A stretch of DNA of 64,000 nucleotides from Heterohyrax brucei (Eukaryota > Chordata > Mammalia > Hyracoidea > Procaviidae). Within the stretch, counting starts at the first letter, position 1. Every line of letters begins with the position of its first letter. The DNA lies in the NCBI GenBank assembly GCA_028571685.1, contig CM053141.1, forward strand, positions 132,770,833 through 132,834,832, in the 5' to 3' direction. A program made the position numbers and the translations under genes. Of the stretch, positions 56,906-64,000 are shown in pieces. The notes beneath the pieces are model-generated. The model did not search any database. It was not told where the DNA came from and saw only the letters and a list, made by a program, of their open reading frames with translations.

Positions 56906-58748
56906 GGATTAGTAAAATACTTCTGTACTAGTACTAAGAGGAGTCAGTAACCAAGGAGTTGTTTTTGTTTTTTGTTGTTTGTAATGTTAAGTATCAAAAA
57001 CAGAAAAACAAAAAGGTAGTCATTTTACAGTCACCTTAGCTAATTTCATAAGGTCATACATATTACATTTTAAATTAATCTTTTGAAAGACAAATCTTTC
57101 TTTACTCAAAAAGACAGATCAGATACCCTGTTTTAATAGTCTTCTGTACCCCACTTGTGGCTTTTGAAATGATAAACAGGAAGTCATAGTGGTCTTTTAA
57201 AAACTTGGTATATACTGTTCTTCACACACACATGCAGCAGTGTTTAGAAACAGATCATCGCATTGGAATTCTGCTTTTTTTTTTCCTGGCATGTGGTTTC
57301 TGCAGCTTTAATTCAATATTTTGAATAGGTCATGGTCCTAAAAATGTGTTGAATGTTTAATATGCGAGAGACATGATTTTCATTATAGATCAGCCAGCCA
57401 GCCAAGTGCCGTCGAGTCACATTCATTTAAAAATAATCAAGTCCATGAAAATATTCCTATGTTTTTAATGAGAAGATAACAGCAAATAAAAGTGATACTC
57501 ATCCTCTGTTTCTTAACCTACTTTCTCCCATTTGAAAACAAAGAAGTTGGAGGTACTTACTGGCAAAAGTAAAAATGTTGTTACCATTTATGGAGTTCTA
57601 ACACACACCTAATTTTTGAATGAAGAACTGATTCAGAAATTGCTTAAATCTGGATAAGCTTAGTTCAAAGGCTACTGAGTGTGTAAACAGGATTTGGAGG
57701 AAGAAAGAATCACATGAGCTTTATAAAATGTTTTTTATTTCTTTTTGTTTTTGTTTTGATTTTTTTTAAGTTTTGTAATTCTGGAAATTTGAACTTACAA
57801 CCTTGGCAGGACATTTCCTACCAACTATGAAAATACCCAAAGCCCTTTTCAACTACTAATTCAAAAATTTTGGACAACCAATGCTACTGTCATAATTTCA
57901 GTATGAAATAATGCGGTGCTTCAGAAGCAGCAAATATTACAACACACAGTGACAGCAAAGGCCCCCTGAGAAAAGAAGCACTAAGAACTTTAATGGATCT
58001 TGCAAAATGGTATTTTTTTTTTTTTATCAACTGGGATGTCACCTCAATTTTGAGGTGAATGGGGACAAATAATTTCCAAAGATTTCTACTTGTTAACTTG
58101 AACACATATTTTATGCTGTTAGGTTTCCACTGTAATGGAAACTATGTATTCTTTGGGGTTTTTCCCTGTATTAGAATAATGTTAGTATTTTAACTTTTGG
58201 AAGAAGTTTGATTTTGTTGTAAGAGAAATTCAGTTACATTATATTTTTTTCCTTGAGTGTGAAGAATTTCATCTGCTTTTACCCTGCAAGCCACCGAATT
58301 ATATATGCTATGTAGTCTTCTAAAAATTTAAAATAATTCAAAGAGGAATGCTTGATCCAGTCAACAATGTTACTTTAGTGATTTACAGTGTAAACATAGC
58401 TGACTTTGTTCTGTCTTTTTCCTCTACCTTACCAAACCTCTTACATGATATATCAGTTATGTGTGGATGGGATAGGGTAAGAAATCCTTACTTTTTAAAA
58501 TTCTGATTTCTGTTGAAATTTAGTACATCAAAATAGAACATATGGGTTTGGGCTATTGGTACTCATTAACATTTATTCTTCTGACCGTTACAAGCTTTCA
58601 TGTTGAAACCTAGTTTTAATGATCATATATATTCTTAAAATTTGTGACTATAATGTAAAAATTAGGAATTTCCAGAGTTTCAGTTATAAATTGCATATTA
58701 TGCTATCAAACAGTTAAATAAATTTTAACTTAGGACCTAGTATAAACT
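56906..58748. other. Intron sequence, mostly unassigned
   Basis: No exon was identified. A tiny antisense AfroSINE tail (aagtgccgtcgagtcac) lies at about 57,399-57,421. Confidence 0.5.
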
Positions 58749-58875
58749 TGGAGTTCGAATCTACCAAGTACTCCTTGAAAACCCTGTGGAGCAGTTCTTC
58801 CGTGTCCTTCAGGGTCACTGTGAGTCTGAACCAACTTGATAGCAGTGGGTTTGGGCTGTTTTTTTTTTTTTTTTC
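58749..58875 (+). repeat. AfroSINE, 5'-truncated
   Basis: It starts near the B box (ggagttcgaatctacc) and ends ccaacttgatagcagtggg with a T run. Confidence 0.88.
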
Positions 58876-58890
58876 TTTTTTTTAATATAA

Positions 58891-59058
58891 ACTTGGAAAC
58901 ACTGGTGGCACAGTGGTTAAGTACTAAGGCTGCTAACTAAAAGGTCAGCAGTTTGAAACCTATCAGATGCTCCTTGGAGACTGTGGGACAGTTCTGCCCT
59001 GAGTTGCTGTGAGTCAGAATTGACTCAGTAGCAATGGGTTTGGTTTTTGTTTTCTTTT
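58891..59058 (+). repeat. AfroSINE
   Basis: ttggaaacactggtggcacag head and gaattgactcagtagcaatgg tail. It follows the previous copy in the same direction. Confidence 0.9.
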
Positions 59059-59144
59059 AAATAAAGTCAGAGGAACAGAATTCTGTTAATGCTATGTAGG
59101 AACATACTGTTGTGTAGTAAACAGACATAAACCCTTCCCTGGTA

Positions 59145-59535
59145 GAAGCCCTGGTTGTACAATGGTTGAGTGCTTGGCTGCTGACTAAAAGGTTGATAGT
59201 TCAAACCCACCAGCTGCTCTGTCAGAGTGAAGACTTGCTAATCTGCTCCTGTAGAGATTGCCTGTTCCTGCCAATTCAGTTTGCTTCATAGCAGCCCTAT
59301 AGGACAGAGTAGAACTACTCCCAGGATTTCCAAAGTTGTAATCTTTACAGACACAGACTGCCACTGCCACATCTTTGTGCTTTGAAGCTGCTGGTCAGTT
59401 GGAACCACTGACTTTTTAATTAGCAGCCAAGCACTCACTTGTGAAGATTACAGCCTGGAGAACCGTATGGGGTGTTTGTACTTTGTCACATGAGGCCACT
59501 AGGAGCCAAAATTGATTTGATGGCACGTAACAACA
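59145..59535 (+). repeat. AfroSINE split by an antisense AfroSINE
   Basis: Host pieces are 59,145-59,264 (agaagccctggttgtacaatgg ... ctcctgtagagatt) and 59,431-59,535 (tgtgaagattacagcctgg ... gatttgatggcacgtaac). The sequence tgtagagatt/tgtgaagatt flanking the guest is probably its duplicated, now diverged, target. Confidence 0.85.
59265..59430 (-). repeat. AfroSINE inserted in AfroSINE
   Basis: Antisense long variant: gccaattcagtttgcttc, then actgccacatctttgtg, then ttagcagccaagcactcac. Confidence 0.85.
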
Positions 59536-59559
59536 GTGTTTTAATCAAGCAGCTGTGGC

Positions 59560-60130
59560 AACTTAGAGAGGAGATCAATTAATGTAATTACGTAAGGAAT
59601 TTAAAGAGGGCATTACAGAGTGGGGGACACTGAGTCAAAAACTTGAAGAATAAATATGATTTCGTAGAGAAAGGACATACTGGGTAAGAGGAGCACACCA
59701 AGAACAAAGCATAGAAGTCTGAAAAGGCATGGATTGAACTGGGAGGGCTACCTGTAGAGTGTCGCTGTAGTATAGTGTGTATTTCTATTATGTATTTCAC
59801 CTGTAATTATCTCTTTACACCTCTCCCTTTCTTTGAGGATGGAATGTTTTCTTTCCACAGCTGGTTCTTAATTCACTGTCATGAAGTAGACACTGAACAT
59901 GTATTTCATCTGTGAATTGATGTCACTAGAATATGGAATGAGTGAAAGGGTAAGTGGTTGAAGGTAGTGTCAAAAGTGATAGATGAGGTTATGTTTTAAA
60001 GCCTCTAAGAAAATGCAGACATATGAGAGATATTTGAGTAATCATACGTCTTTTCCAGAAAGATAAATCTGAAGATAGTGTTGATGATTGACTGGAGGAA
60101 AAAGAGACTAGATGCAAAACAACTAGGTCA
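59560..60130 (+). repeat. Old mammalian repeat, unnamed (possible)
   Basis: Wording like ggcattacagagtgggggac, then aagaacaaagcatagaagtctg, then agaaagataaatctgaag resembles the family at 43,650. Weak. Confidence 0.35.
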
Positions 60131-60565
60131 GATGCAGTGTCGTAGAGATCTTTCTTATGGACTTTATTTTTTCAGTCTTTAGGCAAACATTTATTAAGCC
60201 TATTTTTGTGGAAAGTATTAGGCCATGTGTTTCAACGTTCTAGTCTGAGAAAATCTTACAGTGTCATAGAGGGAGTGGCCATGCACAATTTTGAATTTCA
60301 AAGGAGTAAAAGATTACTTTTAGTTAATAATCCAGAAAACTTCACTTGGAGCTTGTTTGAAAAAGGTGAAGGTTTAATCACAAATATAAATGTTATTGAC
60401 TTACTAAGTTGATGTGATTTCATTGATTTTCTTTACTTGTACTCACATCAGGTAGGAAGGATAGTGTTTTATGCAACTTTACATTCCAGTCATATATACA
60501 CATATAATTTATAGCACTAAGAGCCTCAATGTCAGATGTAAAATCAGTGCCTGTAAGTAAGATTA

Positions 60566-60945
60566 TAATAATTGTAGTTATTCATTATTGAGCCCCTGCT
60601 GTATACTAGGCTCCTTGCTAAAGAAATAGAAAAACCAAACCTGTTACCACTGAATCATTTCTGACTCCTAGGTACACTGTAGGACAGAGTGAAACTGCCA
60701 CAGTCAAGTTTCCAAGGAGCAGCTGATGGAGTCAAAGTGCCAGCCTTTTGGTTAGCAAGGGCTGCTGTATTATTTCTATTCTTCATAATAGCTCTTCAGG
60801 TTTCCTATTAAGGTCATTTTCCTGGTGCAGACACTGAAGATTTTGAGTTAACTGCTTTGCCGGAAGTACAGTCTTAAAGGATGACAAAGCCAAGATTCAA
60901 ACCACATCTGTCTGATTCTGTAGCCCTTGTTTTTACACTCTGCCA
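60566..60945 (+). repeat. MIR fossil split by an AfroSINE
   Basis: MIR pieces are 60,566-60,627 (attgagcccctgctgtatactagg) and about 60,766-60,945 (attcttcataatagctc, then gacaaagccaagattc). Confidence 0.7.
60628..60765 (-). repeat. AfroSINE, antisense
   Basis: aaccaaacctgttaccactg, then gtttccaaggagcagctg, then ccttttggttagc. Its 5' head is missing. Confidence 0.88.
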
Positions 60946-61011
60946 ACTTAATCTCTCACTTTAAGTAATAGATGAGCAATTTTGTCTGGAATAATTAGGT
61001 AATATGACAAA

Positions 61012-61218
61012 CTTACACCGCCTGGGTGGCAAAATTCCTAACTGCTCCACTTCTAGCCAAAAGGTTGACAGTTTGAGCCCACCAGAGTTGCCCTGGAGGT
61101 CATGCCTGCCATTCTGCTTCTGAAGTGTACAGCCTTGAGGACCCTACAGGATAGGTCCACCGTGCACACATGGGGTCACCATGAGTCACAGGCAACTGAG
61201 CAACAACTAACAACAATG
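61012..61218 (+). repeat. AfroSINE variant
   Basis: gcctgggtggcaaaattcc head, ggaggtcatgcctgccattc block, gtcaccatgagtcacagg and a caacaactaacaac tail. Confidence 0.8.
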
Positions 61219-61987
61219 AAAGAAAAAATTAATATACTTTTGTGTTGATTTATTGTTCTGATTTTAATGATAACTATTCACTGAAAATTGAATAATGGGA
61301 TATATCAATACTCCGTCTTGGAAAAAAAATAAGATTTGCTGATAATTTGACATAATTAGAAGAGCCAGACCCTCCAGATGACATAAAGTATTGGTTATCC
61401 ATAAAGGCTTGTGTTTGTGTCCATTTAAAGTTTAGAAATAATACCTAAAAGCTAAATTTCATAATAATCAATTCCCTTGGGCCATGACTTAGTAGCAGCC
61501 ATTAAATTTCAAGAAAAATGTATTCCTTGCCAAATTGAGTTTTCTGTTTTCAACCAATTTGAATTAACATGGTCTTGGTATTAATTGGTATAGGCTCCTT
61601 ACACTGTTTACACATGGTAATACAGTTGTGCAATGACCATGAGTTTTATTAATTCTTATGTGCCCTTGAAAAAGATTCCTGTTAACTTGAAGATTCTAGT
61701 GAAATAGTTTAAAGGAATTGTAACATGTAATAACAAATAGCTTAACCTTAAACTTTGAAAGAATATTCCTTATTAGGAACAGCGTCAATCACCAAATAAA
61801 ATTTCTTGAAGGTTTTTTGATAAATTTCCTGGGTGGTTCACTGGGGACAAATAGGTGCAATACGCTTATTATTATGTAATGGTCTATTCAGTTTGAGATT
61901 TAGGGGGAGGTTCCTTGAGGTTGAACAGGGAAAACTAAACTTGTACATGTTTGTGAAGTGAAAACCTAATATAATAAATCCATTTAT
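61219..61987. other. Intron sequence, unassigned
   Basis: Nothing recognised. Confidence 0.45.
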
Positions 61988-62150
61988 GTCAGTTGTTAGT
62001 TGCCTTCAAGTTGATTCCAGTCTGCAGTGAGCCATTGTGGGTAGAGTAGAAGTACTGCTTTCACAGTGCTTCAAGGCTGTGGTCCCTGGAAGCAGGTCAC
62101 CAGTCCTGTCTTCCAAGGCATCTCTGAGCGGTTTGTAACCATCACCCCAA
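61988..62150 (-). repeat. AfroSINE variant, antisense
   Basis: ttgttagttgccttcaagttg, then agcaggtcaccagtcctg, then catctctgagcgg. Same variant as at 35,200. Confidence 0.78.
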
Positions 62151-62769
62151 AACTCCTTGCTACAAAACTACCCACTTTTGGACTCGATTTCAAAAATGGG
62201 AAACTTTTCTTCCCAATTAGTGTGCTACTTAAAATTTTTAAAACTAATATAATTGCAGCTCTCATTTTTCTGTCTCTTTCTTTGAACATGACAGAAGTAA
62301 GTAATTTTATGTGACAGTAGTTCAGATATTTTTTCTAGAAATAAATAATGTAATTATGTTTGGTCACTTGGGTTAAACAAGCACTTTTGCTCTCTTCTGA
62401 GAGGTACTTTTACTGTGAGAGATAGGACTGTCTAATGACGACGTTTTAGAGCTCCATTTGACTAAGTTACTTTATGATGTTTACACTTAGTATAAATACA
62501 TTTCAAAATGAAATGTAAAACTTTGGACTATTGTAAGTGTGTATAGACGTATATTGTTTTAGCTTTTGTTTGTAGATACCTGAAGATAATTTCTGATTGA
62601 AACTGCATTCAGTTCAGTTTTCAAATGTGAAGATTTAGCTTTTGACATAAAATTCACCTTGGAACTAAACTGAGACAGTACTGTTTATAAACATTTAGTA
62701 GTTCTTTTAAATGGTTGCCAGCAAAAACTTGACACTAGTAAAATTTCTGGATACTGAACTTCATGTTTT
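62151..62769. other. Intron sequence, unassigned
   Basis: Nothing recognised. Confidence 0.45.
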
Positions 62770-62943
62770 GAATTGGTGGTACAGTGATATGAGAACTCAG
62801 CTGCTAACCACAAATCACTGATTGAAATCTACCAGCCCCTCCTTGGAAACTCTGTAGGACAGTTCTGATCCATCTAATGGGGTCACTATGAGTAGGACTT
62901 GACTCAGTGGCAATCAGTTTGTTGTTTTGGTTTTGGTTTGGTG
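62770..62943 (+). repeat. AfroSINE
   Basis: gaattggtggtacagtgatatg head, and ggacttgactcagtggcaatc tail with ttttggttttggtttgg. Confidence 0.88.
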
Positions 62944-62981
62944 TTGATTCAGCAGCAGTGGGTACTTGACTGTGTGTAAAT

Positions 62982-63192
62982 TCCTGGTAGGAGCCCATGG
63001 TAGTGCCAAGAGTTAATGCTTAAGCTTAGCTCCTGAACAAAAGTTTGAAGATTTAAGTCCATACAGAGAGGTACATCAGAAGAAAAGCATAGTGATCTTC
63101 AGAACCATAGACATTGAAAACCCTGTGGAGCAGAATTCTGTTCTGACTCACATGGGGTGATCAGGAGTCAGAGTTGACAGCAACTGGCTTTT
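62982..63192 (+). repeat. AfroSINE variant
   Basis: gtaggagcccatggtagtgcc head, agaaaagcatagtgatcttc block, and gagtcagagttgacagcaac tail. Confidence 0.8.
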
Positions 63193-63877
63193 TTAACTGC
63201 CTGTTGAAAATTAAAAGCTTATTCATCAAAGTTTTTGTTTTTATCAGCAACTCTTATCTTGTCCAGCTTTTATCTCTCATCCCCATCTTTGTCTTCATAC
63301 TACAGTTACTGTTGTATCCTCGAGTGTTTTGTGTAACCCTGTTTTTAATTTACTGTAATTTTATCTGATAATGCATCATTCACCACCACTGCACACTCAA
63401 GTTTGCACATCCAGAGAAGGTCATTGTCACAGCCTTCACCAACTTGTAAAACTGTGGTTGTGTTAGGGGAGAAGGGATATGGCATGAAGGCCTATATTTT
63501 AATGGACAGGCTTCTACAGTGTGAAAAGACTTAGATTTTTTTTAAAATTGTCCCCGTCATTAAGAGCTGCTGTGCTAAACAGAAATTTCCCTGTTTGCTT
63601 TATCTCCGTCCACATGGTACTTAAGAAATCAGTTGGTAACACAGACTATTTCATCTTTGTTTGTGTTATTATCATACCAGGACATTTTTATATTATTCCC
63701 AAACATAAATTCTGTTCTGTTTTGATTAACATGTTTGAAAACTAATATGCATTGGTCACGAATAGATTTTTAAACATGTGACAGCAAAGTGCCATTAAGT
63801 TTTGCTAATCAAAATGAAGATAAATCTGTTAAAATTGTTAGTAAAGCTTTTTAGTTTCTTTTTCTTCTCATGTAATA
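63193..63877. other. Intron sequence, unassigned
   Basis: No exon or repeat recognised. Confidence 0.45.
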
Positions 63878-64000
63878 GAAACCCTGGTGTTATAGTGGTT
63901 AAGTGCTATGGCTGCTAACCTAAAAGTTTGGCAGTTCAAATCCACCAAGTAATCCTTGGAAACTGTGGAGAAGTTCTACTCTGTCCTATAAGGTGGGTAA
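63878..64000 (+). repeat. AfroSINE, cut by the window edge
   Basis: agaaaccctggtgttatagtgg head and cagttcaaatccaccaag B box. The tail lies beyond the window. Confidence 0.9.

Noticed and set aside
48814..64000. SRFBP1 exon 4 and later exons
   Set aside because: I looked for the conserved acidic and NFEKIFKK-type segment after exon 3 and did not find it, so the gene is taken to run beyond the window.

Overview
The window is vertebrate nuclear DNA from an afrotherian mammal, most likely an elephant. The evidence is the repeat content: dozens of tRNA-derived AfroSINE copies on both strands, many RTE/BovB LINE fragments, a recent full-length L1, MaLR-like LTRs, one mariner, and ordinary old mammalian repeats (MIR, L2, MER5A, old L1). 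Nothing prokaryotic or viral-replicon-like is present. I found no CRISPR array and no operon.

Layout. Bases 1-39,250 are intergenic and almost entirely transposon strata. The main units are: an RTE element with an inverted 5' part and an LTR inside it (770-3009); a second RTE remnant on the minus strand (3183-4172); a 1.6 kb RTE remnant (6950-8545) followed by a small L1 insertion with a 5' inversion (8589-8940); a nearly complete 7.3 kb L1 (about 11,165-18,442) with intact ORF1 and an ORF2 carrying three breaks; a 1.8 kb RTE remnant (22,425-24,256); an LTR holding several later insertions (25,640-26,860); a mariner with both terminal repeats (30,145-31,376); and an old L1 split by LTR, SINE and RTE insertions (31,958-34,515).

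The one cellular gene is SRFBP1 (serum response factor binding protein 1, BUD22 family), on the + strand. A CpG-rich TATA-less promoter (about 39,270-39,566) leads to coding exon 1 (39,567-39,602), exon 2 (47,699-47,787) and exon 3 (48,741-48,813). The three exons splice in frame and encode the conserved N-terminus. The remaining exons lie beyond the right edge. Everything from 39,603 to the end, apart from exons 2 and 3, is intron, again filled with AfroSINE, RTE, MIR, L2 and L1 pieces.

I see no new multi-gene biological system. The most informative observations concern retrotransposon mechanism: 5' inversion in both RTE and L1 insertions, two L1 tails consistent with 3' transduction, an L1 endonuclease with Asp in place of the catalytic Glu43, a roughly 200-bp duplication in the L1 promoter, and nested insertions with readable target-site duplications that give a relative chronology.
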